Origin: Siderastrea radians
Taxonomy: Eukaryota; Cnidaria; Anthozoa; Scleractinia; Rhizangiidae
DNA: 64,000 bases
Assembly: GCA_964017195.1 (NCBI GenBank)
Contig: OZ024892.1
Location: forward strand, 4,880,366-4,944,365
Direction of reading: 5' to 3'
Shown here: positions 33,091 through 42,819 of the stretch, piece after piece
How the letters are laid out: each line of letters opens with the position of its first letter
How positions within the stretch are numbered: the stretch's first letter is position 1
Notes under the pieces: model-generated
Told to the model about the DNA's origin: nothing
What the model saw: only the letters and a program-made list of their open reading frames with translations
Databases searched by the model: none
Made by a program: the position numbers and the translations under genes

Positions 33091-33218
33091 TGAACCCTGC
33101 TATTCTTGACAGTAAAAAAAGTTGACCTCTTCTAGCGCGCACTGGTAATCATGCGTTAATTTTCATTGACCCGTGGACTAAACTTTTAGGTCGAATTAAA
33201 ACTAAAAAAGGGACAGCA

Positions 33219-33561
33219 ATGGCTTCGAAATGCGAAGAGTTTCTGTCTTCTCCGAAGATTCGGTTTCTGTGTATTAGGTTTTCCTCGCTACTAACTGTTG
33301 TAGGGTTCACCCTGTTTCTTTACTACGGGACAACGGTGGTTTTGCCCGCAGGACGAGCAATTGACTTCCAGGAGACAAAATGCTTTGTTAATTACAGCTT
33401 GTTCCACTGCGAGGCAGTCTGTGATTGCGTAGCAGGCATTACACAAAGCTCTTGCTATCCCTGCCTCAAGATTTATGTGGCTTTCAGCGCAGAGAACACC
33501 GAGAAACTAACAGTGAACGTCAGCACGCTCAATGCGAAGTCAGTGGAGTATCAATGGCAAG
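33219..33561 (+). CDS. KCNMB/TipE-like two-TM channel accessory subunit, exon 1
   Basis: ATG at 33219. Residues about 20-43 form a first membrane segment after a short cytosolic N-terminus. An extracellular loop follows with cysteines at about 55, 64, 68, 70, 79 and 82, and NYS and NVS glycosylation sites. The spacing C...HC-x3-C-x-C...SSCYPCLKIYV resembles BK-channel beta subunits, where a conserved YPCLQVYV-type block follows clustered cysteines. The exon ends at CAAG|GTACAT (phase 1). Together with 35087-35317 it gives the N-in/C-in, two-TM, Cys-loop plan of KCNMB/TipE proteins, which modulate ion-channel gating at the plasma membrane. The family call is by eye; a different two-TM Cys-loop family is possible. 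Confidence 0.6.
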
Positions 33562-34237
33562 GTACATAATAACCAAAGATTATTATCACTGTTAAAAACG
33601 CAGTAAGTACGGATTAGATAAACTCTAGAAAACTCCAACCTCTCAGTGAGTCCTTAGTCGCTCAAGATCAAAATGGTTTTAAACAACAGGAATTGCTTTT
33701 TCTAGGATCTAAACAACGAAAACCAGCGGGTATGATGAGTGTATTGTTGGGAGCAAACGGATTTCAATTCAGTGATAAGTTAGGTACTCCATCCACAGAC
33801 TAGAAAGTGATGACTGCATTGGACTGTACAATATCGGGAGTAACAGTGGAATTGTGAACAGCTGACTTTATAAGAGTGAAAGTCGTAATAAATTCACAGG
33901 CTTGGCTTATAAACCATGGAGTTTTGGTCATTACCAACATAGTACAAGTGTGTTTGAATCCATAACCATGCGTAAAACTGTTGATGCGTGATACTTGAAA
34001 AATTTGGTTTAAAACACAAGAAATCAACTAAGACGAAACATAAATAAACAACGAACACCTCATCACAATTAAAACACCTTTTTAATTTTTCTGGCAAAGT
34101 CCTTCCCTTTTTAGTTCGGAAGTCAAACATATTTAATGTATGAGACTGGAACTTTTGTCCACTGATTACTAAAGATATTTTTGCTGCAATCGTCGTCTCC
34201 TTCCAACACAGCGGACCCTGCGTTCCGATTGAAACAA

Positions 34238-34290
34238 AAAATAAATAAATAAATAAATGAATAAATAAATAAATAAATAAATAAATAAAT
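34238..34290. repeat. (AAAT)n microsatellite
   Basis: About thirteen tetranucleotide units with one tga interruption, directly abutting the SINE palindrome. Confidence 0.95.
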
Positions 34291-34480
34291 GTAAAGAAGA
34301 TCCTCGCAGTTATTAACGCAACTTATGCAGTTGCGAAAAGAAAGCCTGAAAAAAATCAGGCTTGCCAGGCTTTCTTTTCGCAACTGCATAAGTTGCGTTA
34401 ATAACTGCGAGGATCTTCTTTACATTTATTTCTTCACTCCACAGTTCAAATATATGAATTTCATATATTCATTATTTCAA
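34288..34480. mobile_element. headless SINE palindrome
   Basis: An inverted pair of the SINE body found at 6143-6435: arm 34288-34350, short centre (aaaaaaatcaggcttgcc), arm 34366-34480. The tRNA-like head is gone and the two bodies face each other, so the locus is a near-perfect hairpin. Confidence 0.75.
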
Positions 34481-35086
34481 AAAAATTATCATTGTAAACT
34501 TTTGTACAGTAATTTACCTACTACCAACGCGAGCATCGAACCTCAACATATCTAAGCAGAAACCCTTTCCACCGATTACGTAACAATTATTTTTCGCATG
34601 CGCGTTGGATATAAGATGAGAACCACCGAGGTCCTTAGCACCGACTTGATTATAGTCACCTCATATCCATGCACAAGTGGGATAATTCTGTTATTAAATC
34701 CAGAACCCCGGTCAACGTGCTGAGTTTTTTGTCATTTTTTTGGCAAAATGTTTGCTTAGGGGGGAACTTTTGAAGAACCGGGCACTTGTTTTGGCATACA
34801 ATTTCCTTATAAGGTAAAAAGCACGATTATTCACTGATAACAGTGTGCTCGTTGAACTAATGAGAAAGCAGGAATTCAATAACCGAGATTGAGAATTTAA
34901 TTAGGTGATTTACCTAGTGATGATAGTTTCTGTTTTCCTTATTGGTACCTTGAGTTTTCTGTATAGAGAGCAAAAGTAGACTTGAACTGCTAACTGAACT
35001 AAACATCCAAATTTCCCAGAACTACAAGGAGACCAAGAGAGACAAAATTTTGATGACTGACGGTTTACCACCTTTTCTCTGAACAG

Positions 35087-35317
35087 TGCACTTTCCGTCC
35101 GCCATCTTGCTGCTCAATCTCTAAAGTGGAAAACGACAAACAGGTTCAGGACTACATGGAAATGAACGGGAGGAATGGATCTTGGACGAAGTGTTATTAC
35201 AACAGGTTTAACCATACCGAGGTTATAGCGTCACTAGGGAACTATAGACTATCGATATTTATGGGAATTTTCTGTCCTCTATTAGCTGTTATCATTGGTT
35301 TTAGACTGAAAGAGTGA
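35087..35317 (+). CDS. KCNMB/TipE-like protein, terminal exon
   Basis: The acceptor ttttctctgaacag ends at 35086. In frame from TGC the exon reads CTFRPPSCC, then an NGS site, WTKCYYNRFNHTEV with further cysteine and NHT site, then a second membrane segment (about YRLSIFMGIFCPLLAVIIGF) and a short RLKE tail. The placing of C-T/S-F/Y-x-P and C-Y-Y before TM2 parallels vertebrate KCNMB proteins. The frame starts in phase 0, whereas exon 1 ends in phase 1. A hidden small exon, a sequencing indel or a degenerating gene could explain it. Confidence 0.55.
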   Translation, partial: CTFRPPSCCSISKVENDKQVQDYMEMNGRNGSWTKCYYNRFNHTEVIASLGNYRLSIFMGIFCPLLAVIIGFRLKE

Positions 35318-35821
35318 AAAAAATAACAACAGAAGACCAAAAACGAATGCTGGTTTTAAGCACGATGAGTGCTTTTCTAAACACCGATGGTCGACCTGCA
35401 GCTTACCTATAGAAACATATTGGCTCAAGAGACAGTAGCAAGGTGACTCAGTAATATAATCATCCAGATTAATTATCAATGAGATCTCCTGCTCGACTGA
35501 CATTTCCATGTAGATAAATCACTACTATTAAATTTATTTTCTCCCACTAGGTTATCAGTTAGTTGTTTTTTTTTTTGCATAGTCTTGCGTTAACCCCATT
35601 TAGCCTGGGTGTTGTTAACGTTCCTGAACCTGGTGGTTAGAAAGTGCCATCGTTCTCACTCCTCATTCCGCGAAAATTTAAAGAATCTGACCCACCCAGT
35701 TTGCAACGCGCGCTTTTATTATTGTTATCATCCGGGACACCGCTGTATTCTTCCCATATTTGGGCATAGCTTTCACTGTCCTTCAGCGCGCGAGATTCTT
35801 CTCATCGATATGGCGGAAAGG
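35318..35821. other. 3' flank of the KCNMB-like gene
   Basis: No further exon is recognised. The stretch ends where the non-LTR element's GAA-rich tail begins. Confidence 0.4.
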
Positions 35822-37312
35822 ATGAAGAAGAAGAAGAAGAAGAACCTTTATTGATTTATACCGCTCAGGGTAGCCCCTTCAGATGCAAAAAGTTGTCTGT
35901 TATCAATGGGAGCCCTGAGCGCAACAATGTACTAAAACTATGCATACATGTGCATTACACTAACAATAATAATGATATAGATGAAAACTATGTACAAATA
36001 AAAGATTTAGAAGCAAATGAATACGAAAAATACCATCAAGATAATTCGTTAAAAAGATTGCAACCATAGTAATAGAAGGATCGTTTTGCGATCTCAGTCC
36101 TCACAGCAGGCGGATGTAAAAGGTTGCTTTTGTCTAGTGGCGCGCGCATGGATTGTATTATTACGTTTAAAATATTCTTTAAAATATTGGGGACATTGCC
36201 CTTGCAGGCATTTCTTAACGAGTTTAAAAACAGATTTACGACGGCGCTCCTCCAGCGTGGGCCATTTCAGAACGTCCATTGCCGGGTTGCTGCGCACAGT
36301 TCTTGCAACTATTCTGGCAGCCCGGTTTTGGAGGGCTTCAAGGTCTTGTTTGTGACCTACTCCGCAGCAGCCCCACACACTTACACAGTATTCTAAAATT
36401 GGCCTAATTAGACTACAATAAACTATATTTGCACTCTCTCTAGTGAGACCTCTACGAAGCCTGCCGAGCATTCCTCGCGTTTTCCAGCCTTCGAAATAAG
36501 GTGTTTTATATGCTCGTTCCAGCTAAGGCGGTCATCAAAAACTATACCGAGATAAGTGAAGTGAAAAACCCGCTTAATAACATTGTTATTTAAGGTAATA
36601 GAAAAAGAGTTTACGGCCGATAATCTGGGGGCAGTTCCGAAAAGCATAGCTTCAGTTTTTGAGACGTTAATAAACAGACTATTAAAAGAAAGCCAGTGTT
36701 CAATTTTAGACAGATCAGCAATCAGCTTGTCTTGAATAATAGAGGCTTTAGAGGATGAGCAGTACAAAACAGTGTCATCAGCGTACATCAAAATATTGCA
36801 TTCGGACACCACCTCCGGTAAATCATTTATGTGTAGAATAAACAAAAGTGGACCGAGGATAGAACCCTGAGGCACTCCAACAGAGATGGCTTCCGGAGTA
36901 GAAGTCACCCCTTGAAACTCAACAACCTGGGTGCGGTTCGACAGGTAGTCCGTAAACCAGCCATGCTCTTTATCCCCAATCCCCAAATTGGAAAGCTTGT
37001 CCAGAAGTACCGCATGATCCACAGTGTCGACAGCTTTACGGAGGTCAATAAACACAGCACCAGTTAATTGACCTTGGTCCATGTTTCTACGAATATTATC
37101 AGAAAAACTAAGAGCAGCGAATTCTGTCGAGTGACACTTCCGAAACCCGCACTGATAAGGGCTCAAGATCTTGTATTGCTGAAGATATTTGTACAGTTGG
37201 ATATGTACAGCCCGTTCTAAAACCTTGGATAGAACAGGTAAAATGGAAATCGGGCGATAATTGTCCATCTCATCAGCCTTTCCCTTTTTAAAAAGTGGAA
37301 TGCAACTGGAAG
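35822..37312 (-). mobile_element. 5'-truncated non-LTR retrotransposon (CR1/jockey-like)
   Basis: The minus-strand element ends at its 3' side in a (GAA/TTC)n microsatellite (35822-35845), as CR1-like elements do. It carries reverse-transcriptase coding sequence at 36094-37312 and about 270 bp of 3' UTR. The 5' end is cut just upstream of the finger region (PLFKKGKADEMDNYRPIS). The insertion lies next to exons of another gene on the plus strand. Confidence 0.85.
36094..37312 (-). pseudogene. reverse transcriptase, frameshifted
   Basis: The RT motifs are in order: NYRPISILPVLSKV, FIDLRKAVDTVDH (motif A, with V where F is usual), GVPQGSILGPLLF (motif B) and YADDTVLY (motif C, catalytic DD). 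The thumb and C-terminal region (LEYCVSVWG, LQNRAARIV) is in a second frame, shifted near 36470. The endonuclease and ORF1 are missing, so it is a dead fragment. Confidence 0.85.
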
Positions 37313-37494
37313 CAACTGGAAGTGAGCGATAGCGAAGAAGCTCTAAATATCACTGCCGACAATTTAAGTGGAGATGAATACGCAGAACGTCCTGCTGTAA
37401 ATGCTTACGGATCGCCAGTGAACGTGAGCCGAATCGAACCACGGCTCGCCGTGATTCAGTCGCCGGACCAAGCAGCGCTGTTGTCGCTCGTGTG
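37313..37494 (+). CDS. possible exon upstream of the cysteine-rich exon
   Basis: The plus-strand frame (SDSEEALNITADNLSGDEY ... DQAALLSLVW) ends at a GTAAG donor. Its upstream boundary is destroyed by the non-LTR insertion; an ATG at 37295 lies in RT-derived sequence. The donor phase (2) does not fit the cysteine-rich frame of the next exon (phase 0), so the join is uncertain. Confidence 0.3.
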
Positions 37495-37600
37495 GTAAGA
37501 AATCATCCCAGCTTTACATTTATCCACTTCAAAATAAAAATATGCATTTCTTCCGATGTTTATTTTTAAAACTAAAACGAGACTGGCTCTGACATTGTAG

Positions 37601-37819
37601 GTTTGCCGCTGCAAAAACGCATGTAGCCGAAAGAAGAGTGCGAGGTCGACAGGCTGCCCGTGTCGGAATGCCGACTCCAAATGCACGTCGAGTTGTCAGT
37701 GTGGAACGAGCAAAGCTGCCTGCAAAAATAGGGCCGTTGAAGTCCAGCCTGTATTCAACAACCTGAGCGCATATGCACGCCACCGAAGAGCTGTACAAGA
37801 GTCCGAGAATGAAATAAAG
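37601..37819 (+). CDS. exon encoding a CXC-like cysteine-rich domain
   Basis: The acceptor gacattgtag and donor ATAAAG|GTAAAC enclose 73 codons. Eleven cysteines fall in about 42 residues with the pattern C-x-CK-x2-C ... GC-x-CRN ... KC-x3-CQCG ... CKNR, like zinc-binding CXC/CRC modules found in chromatin proteins and in many cnidarian transposon-associated proteins. The exon ends with SAYARHRRAVQESENEIK and joins in phase 0 to the next exon. Confidence 0.5.
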
Positions 37820-37925
37820 GTAAACATAAGTTTAGTACAAATTATCGCAAGCAAGTGAGAAAAATTGGCACTTGTTGACAAATTGTTTGTAGCTGAAGTC
37901 TCTCTGTTCCTGTCTTATACGATAG

Positions 37926-38053
37926 GAGTTTGTGAAGAAGCTATCAGAGGTTGAAAAGGAAACCCTTCTCATCAGGGTACTGAGCCAAGGCCGTGGCAGT
38001 GTAGAATACGCCAGAGATCTACTAACAGGAGCAAATGATCCAGAGTGTAAAAT
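37926..38053 (+). CDS. next exon of the CXC-like gene, cut by the Penelope-like insertion
   Basis: The acceptor tcttatacgatag is in phase 0 with the preceding exon. It reads EFVKKLSEVEKETLLIRVLS and then ...DLLTGANDPECK. The frame runs on into sequence that belongs to the 3' end of the Penelope-like element near 38055, so the gene appears truncated here. Confidence 0.4.
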
Positions 38054-38054
38054 G

Positions 38055-39265
38055 GGGGTGACAGGCCTGCACGACTCCCACGCAAGTGTATTAGCCTTGA
38101 TTATAGTTTCGCTTTGACGAGTATATCTTTCAGTGAACGCCCCCACTTGTAAGATACTATGGGCGGTTCTCTGAAAATTTCGTTTAACCGTGGTTGTTGT
38201 TCTATAAAATGCCAGTTTTTCATGAGTATTTGTTTTAAGTTTGGCACTGATGGGTGGTATTGTGTGACGAAAGGCAAGATTCATTAATTTTGTTTCCGTT
38301 TTTGTGTGAGGGCTTCTTTTCTACTTTCAAATTTAAACTCTGAAAGGGTTTCTTGAGTTAGCTTTTCTGGGTAGCCTCTCTCAGTGAGGTTAGTTTTAAT
38401 TTTCTTAATGTACTCTTCAAAAGTGATTCTAGAAGAGTTTGTGCGAAGAAGTCTTAGAGCTTCTCTTTTAATGAAGCCTCTCTTGACACCCGGTGGGTGA
38501 CACGTGGAAAATTCTGTATATTGAAATGTCTCAGTTGGCTTGAAATGCGTTTTCACATCAAGAACTGATTCAATTTTGAATCTATTACCTTTGTATACGT
38601 TGGTATCCAAGAAAGTTGTTTCTGTTTCTGAAATTTCAGCCGTAAACTTGATAGTTGGATGGTGATTGTTACATTGCACAATGAACTGTTGTACGTCTTC
38701 TCTGCTTCTGTCCCAGAGGCAGGAGATATCGTCTATGAAGCGCTTGAAAACGAAAGGCCTATACGTGCTTTTACTGAGGATTTGTGTTTCAATCTTTGCC
38801 ATAAAAATATTGGCAAAGGCGACTGCCATTTTAGTGCCCAAGGCGGTTCTGTGTGTTTGAAGGTAGTTACCTCCATTGAATTGGAATGAGTTCTCTTGTA
38901 AGAGGAGTCTCAGCGCTTTTTCAAGTAGTCGCGTAGGGACAGGAGGTTCGCCCTTATGAAAGGTCTCGTATGCTCTGCACACAGTGTCGATACCCTCCTC
39001 TTGTGGAATGTTTGTGTATAGGCTGGTTACGTCCATTGAAACAAGGATTTTGTTCTTCGGGACTTTAGTTTTCTCTAAGAAATTAATAAAGTCCGTTGTG
39101 TCTTTGATATACGACTGTTGTTTTTGTGCTATCGGCTGAAGTAGTTTGTCAATAAATGCAGATAACTTTTCTGTAGGCCCATCGCACCCTGAAATAATAG
39201 GTCTTCCGACTGGAGTCGGTTTGTGTATCTTTGTCAGGGTGTAGAATATTGGAACTACCAGTTAC
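38055..39265 (-). mobile_element. Penelope-like element fragment
   Basis: The minus-strand RT has SMDVTSLYTNIPQEEG (motif A), ALGTKMAVAFANIFMAKIE (motif B region) and RFIDDISCLW (motif C). Upstream it has FYTLTKIHKPTPVGRPIIS, and downstream the conserved PNLKQILMKNWH, PIVSYKWGRSLKD linker. The GIY-YIG endonuclease is not found and the 5' end is cut at about 39265. The downstream linker is in another frame (shift near 38281). Confidence 0.85.
38284..39262 (-). pseudogene. Penelope-type reverse transcriptase, partial
   Basis: An about 326-codon open stretch carries the RT catalytic motifs listed for the element. It begins without an initiation codon after an in-frame stop near 39265 and ends in a frameshift before the linker. 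It is inactive as it stands. Confidence 0.8.
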
Positions 39266-39378
39266 ATCAACTTCAGTGCTAAATACACTAGAAATAGACC
39301 ATATCAGTACATGCCGCACTTTTCGAAGTTCCGAAAAATGTCACAAGATTTCACATTGAAAGTGACAAATAATAAATA

Positions 39379-39648
39379 TTGCCAAACATACACACTGACT
39401 TCAAAGTACTCTCACTGCTTTCTCAGATAGAAACAAGAACTCACTTGCTAACAGATGTGTTGTCTGAAGCACTGGCAAAGGGTAACGGGGACACTGATAA
39501 ATCCTCAGGTCTGCGTCTCATTCCAACAGGCGTTGACTGCAGGAACAATTCCTTTCTCTCTGTGAATAAATTCAAAACATTGTCACACAGACTACTCAAC
39601 ATTTGTCACGCATATAATTTAGATACAAGATCGTTTATTGCCAGCTAG
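39379..39648 (+). CDS. possible exon, unknown
   Basis: This open frame has protein-like composition (LLTDVLSEALAKGNGD, then LSVNKFKTLSHRLLNICHAY) ending at TAG 39646-39648. A possible acceptor (ctttctcagatag) lies at about 39432. It could be the 3' exon of the CXC-like gene interrupted by the Penelope-like element, but nothing proves the link. Confidence 0.25.
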   Translation: MPNIHTDFKVLSLLSQIETRTHLLTDVLSEALAKGNGDTDKSSGLRLIPTGVDCRNNSFLSVNKFKTLSHRLLNICHAYNLDTRSFIAS

Positions 39649-39712
39649 AACATTGGCTGGATGGCACAACAAAAAAGCCAATTTACTGATAACATGTTAG
39701 AAACATTTTCTT

Positions 39713-40069
39713 ACCTCGCCTCGGAGTAGAAGGTGTTGAATGTGGTGATCCACGACCATGGTGAGATCACGGGTGAGATCGAGCGCATTCTTGAAGGGCA
39801 CTGAAATGCTGATGGAGAAGCATTTCGGCGAACTCGCTGTTTTTAATTCTTCGAAGCCCAAGAGCCTCCTTTCGCTCGTTCCACAGATTAAACGTTGACT
39901 CTCGCAATTTGAGTCGTTTGATGCCTTCTCGCCTCCGTGGACTTCCCATCTTGGGACGATTCGCCGCCATTGCGAAGGAGGAACCACAAGCAGACCAAGC
40001 GATGGCCTCGTTAATAATTTGCAACGGTCGTTCTCGGTTTGACTCAAACGATCGAAAAAAATGCCCCAT
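39713..40069 (-). CDS. transposon-type gene exon with RESTFxLW/NSEFAE motif
   Basis: From about 40069 the frame reads toward MAANRPKMGSPRRREG, then RESTFNLWNERKEALG and NSEFAEMLLHQH. I recall this short helical motif from many cnidarian repetitive, transposon-associated proteins. A +1 shift near 39810 separates it from LTMVVDHHIQHLLLRGE, which ends at a good donor (GGCGAG|GTAAGA, 39713). It is probably an exon of a broken mobile-element gene. An upstream non-coding exon and intron (AACATTAG|GTAAGT) are repeated in inverted form at 42421-42646. Confidence 0.45.
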
Positions 40070-40207
40070 AAATCGCTGAATTTGAGATCTTTTGTTCCTA
40101 AATTACAATAAACTGTAAGCAAGATAAATAAAGATCACTTACCTAATGTTGATTGTGTGTTGTTGTGAGATTTGGTGGGGTTTTGGGACGATTAATTCCT
40201 CACTTGC
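39983..40207. repeat. inverted copy of 42421-42646
   Basis: About 225 bp, high identity, opposite orientation. It covers a 5' exon/intron junction and the first coding bases of the transposon-type gene. Either both mark ends of one large element (39983-42646) or they are an inverted duplication. Confidence 0.85.
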
Positions 40208-41095
40208 CGCTGACGCCCCCTACTAATACCAGAGAAAGAGACAAGGCCTGCAGCTTCCAACGCCGCCAAATCCCGACACAGCCCCGAATTTTTCCAATTT
40301 CTCGTATTTCCACGCGTCGCTTCGCCATCCAGCTTCGGGAAGTGCTCGGCTGCTGGAACTTTTTCACGCGATTACTGCTGCGTTAAAAGGTAGCAACAAG
40401 CCTTTTGGAGGTATACAGGTTATTGCTGTGGGTGACGTTCCAGCCTCGCCGAATATTAAAAAATTGTGCCCTGCACTGGCAGCTCTTAAGCACAACTCTT
40501 GCTCTGCTGTAAGACGGTTGTCCTCCGGCATTTCTACACTGCCGGGGAGAAATTCATGTCAAACACACGTGCAGAAATCAGTCCCTAGACTTGTCAAAAC
40601 AAACAGTTTGGGTTTGCTCGGGGCCTTCGTTTCTGATTGGTTGATTTCTTTTTCCAGTTGCGAGTCGGAAGTGACAAATGAGCCACATGAGAGTCCACAT
40701 GGGAAGGTCTTTTCGTCGCACACGCCACGCGCTGTGGAGAGGGGTAGAATGTTCATTTGTCGCTTGCACGCGTCATGTGACCTCGTTTTTTTTAAACTTT
40801 GGATTTGATAACGGCCTTATGATCGCCGACCTTGCGCCACATCCTCTGACGATGGCGTATTCTTGTTGAATGTGAAAATTCGCGGCGGCTGTTTAGGTCG
40901 TTAGAACCGAGCGATTGCAACGATTTTCGGCCCAAAGCTTGGTAATTTATCGAACTATATTTGACCGAGGCTGGATGGCGAAGCGACGCGTGGAAATATG
41001 AGAAATTGGAAAAATTCGGGGCTGTGTCGGGATTTGGCGGCGTTGGAAGCTGCATGCCTTGTCTCTTTCTCTGGTATTAGTAGGGGGCGTCAGCG
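40208..41095. mobile_element. 888-bp TIR element carrying a helicase-like scrap
   Basis: The inverted ends are about 133 bp (40208-40340 and 40963-41095), starting CGCTGACGCCCCCTAC, about 98 per cent identical. Target duplication not seen. The interior has no transposase, but just inside the left arm is a PIF1-like fragment. Confidence 0.8.
40352..40447 (+). pseudogene. PIF1-helicase-like fragment
   Basis: About 30 codons read LELFHAITAALKGSNKPFGG followed by IQVIAVGD, matching the 'RPFGGIQLxxxGDFxQLPP' region of PIF1 and Helitron helicases. The expected FxQLPP after GD is absent (VPASPN instead), so it is only a captured fragment. Confidence 0.45.
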
Positions 41096-42420
41096 TAACC
41101 TGCGATCAGGCCGAATTTTAGCATCGCTCTCATATTCTCTTACGTGGGTCGCTCGCTAAAATAGGGCCTGATACAATCTCTCACAGGAGTTCGTGTCGGC
41201 GGCCAAATTTTGGCCGCGGGAATCTCGCAATCTGATTGGCCCTTTAACAATAGAGCTGTCAACGGAAGTAAATTGTCTACGAGACTTGCTCACAATTTTC
41301 AATCCGACCGCCATGGCCAAGGAACAAGTCTGCCGAGGTAAACGTGTCGCTCAAAGATATTCTCGTCGTTCTAGGAGAATTGTGATCATTTCTTTCTCTC
41401 CTGAGAATGGCGTCCGGTTTGACGCAAGCTGTCTCTCACTCGGAGCAGAGAAGTACAGCAACAGTGAAGTATGTATCCCGTTTTATCGCATCGTGTCTCC
41501 AAATTTTCGTTTGAAGGCTTTCAGCTAGTATTGAAAATATAAGCAGAGTAGTGGTTGTATCCGCGTTTTACGAAACAAAACGAACAGCAAGTATCTTTCG
41601 CCAAGAGTGATCAACAAGACAACCGATAATTCCGTAAACTTAACGATAAGCTGATGTTTAGTGAGAGCCGCACTCAGCGAGATGCTATATTTATTTTTAC
41701 CTAAGTAATAAAGACTTTCAGTATATTCATTCAGTGTTAATAATGTCGTTTTAATGATCTCTGACATTGATATCAAAGGATCTGACTAGGTTTATAATAA
41801 ATGTTCTTCGTTTTAAAATTCGCTGCTGTTTAGAGATGAAATTCGCTGGTAATCTCAAATATTTATCACTTCTGGAACTAAATGAAATTACAAAACACTC
41901 GTTTGTTTATAAACGGTTTTATTGATATCTTTTTTCTAAAGAGTGAAACTGAAGGTATTTCTCTTAATTTCCCAAGGTATTTTACGCAGAAAATCGGTGA
42001 CAAATGCGTAGAGAATATTTCCGGATACCACCTGTAATGAGAAAGGATTCAAACATGCAGCATATTTTGGTACATGACAACCTCGTCGTGTTCTAAATTT
42101 TCATTCAGTTTCAGCTCAGACAGAGCAACTATGTACAATACCGGAGCGCGTACCTTCAAGTTGTAAATTTGAACGCTAGTGCCAAGATTTATCGTAGCCT
42201 GTGATTTTATTTTTGCCGACATTTTAGGACTTTTTGCGAATGCCATTACACACACATATGGGAAATTTGCATACCGAGGAGCGTGCAAGGAAAACAAATT
42301 TTGATTGGCCGTTTTGTTGAATGTCAATCAATCAAAAAAGTGGGCGGCAGACGTTCCGTAGAAGAATTGTATCAGGCCCTATTTTTCGTTTCGCCCTTCC
42401 CGCCGGAATGTTTCACCGAG
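41096..42420. other. spacer with short inverted 20-mers
   Basis: aaaatagggcctgatacaat at 41157-41176 and its complement at 42370-42389 may be ends of an about 1.2-kb element. A related gatcaggcc sits at 41105. The frame at 41193-41528 is unremarkable. Confidence 0.45.
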
Positions 42421-42646
42421 CGGCAAGGGAGGAATCAATCGTCCCAAAACCCCACCAAATCTCACAATAACACACAATCAACATTAGGTAAGTGATCTTT
42501 ATTTATCTTGCTTACAGTTTATTGTAATTTAGGAACAAAAGATCTCAAATTCAGCGATTTATGGGGCATTTTTTTCGATCGTTTGAGTCAAACCGAGAAC
42601 GACCGTTGCAAATTATTAACGAGGCCATCGCTTGGTCTGCCTGTGG
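42421..42646. repeat. inverted copy of 39983-40207
   Basis: It includes the splice-like junction AACATTAG|GTAAGTGATC and runs to the first codons of the transposon-type gene. After ctgtgg (42646) the sequence diverges, so the coding part is lost here. Confidence 0.85.
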
Positions 42647-42819
42647 AGGAACTTCTGAACAGGCACAGAATCCCACTCGATTACCGTTCGGAAAGTAGCG
42701 ATTGTCCACAAATAATACCCAGTACAGAAAGAACAATAAACGACGAAAATATTTATGTGAAAATAGAGGCTGCTTTGTGCAGTGACCGCTCGATGGAGAA
42801 GGATTACTTTCTCTAACGA

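Larger units (their letters stand above)
33562..35086 (+). other. intron of the KCNMB-like gene
   Basis: This interval lies between exons and holds the (AAAT)n microsatellite and the headless SINE palindrome. A missing small exon with length of 3n+2 bp may lie here, because the donor phase at 33561 and the acceptor phase at 35087 do not agree. Confidence 0.45.

Noticed and set aside
36086..36396. Plus-strand frames opposite the reverse transcriptase
   Set aside because: Antisense shadows of the recognised RT coding strand.
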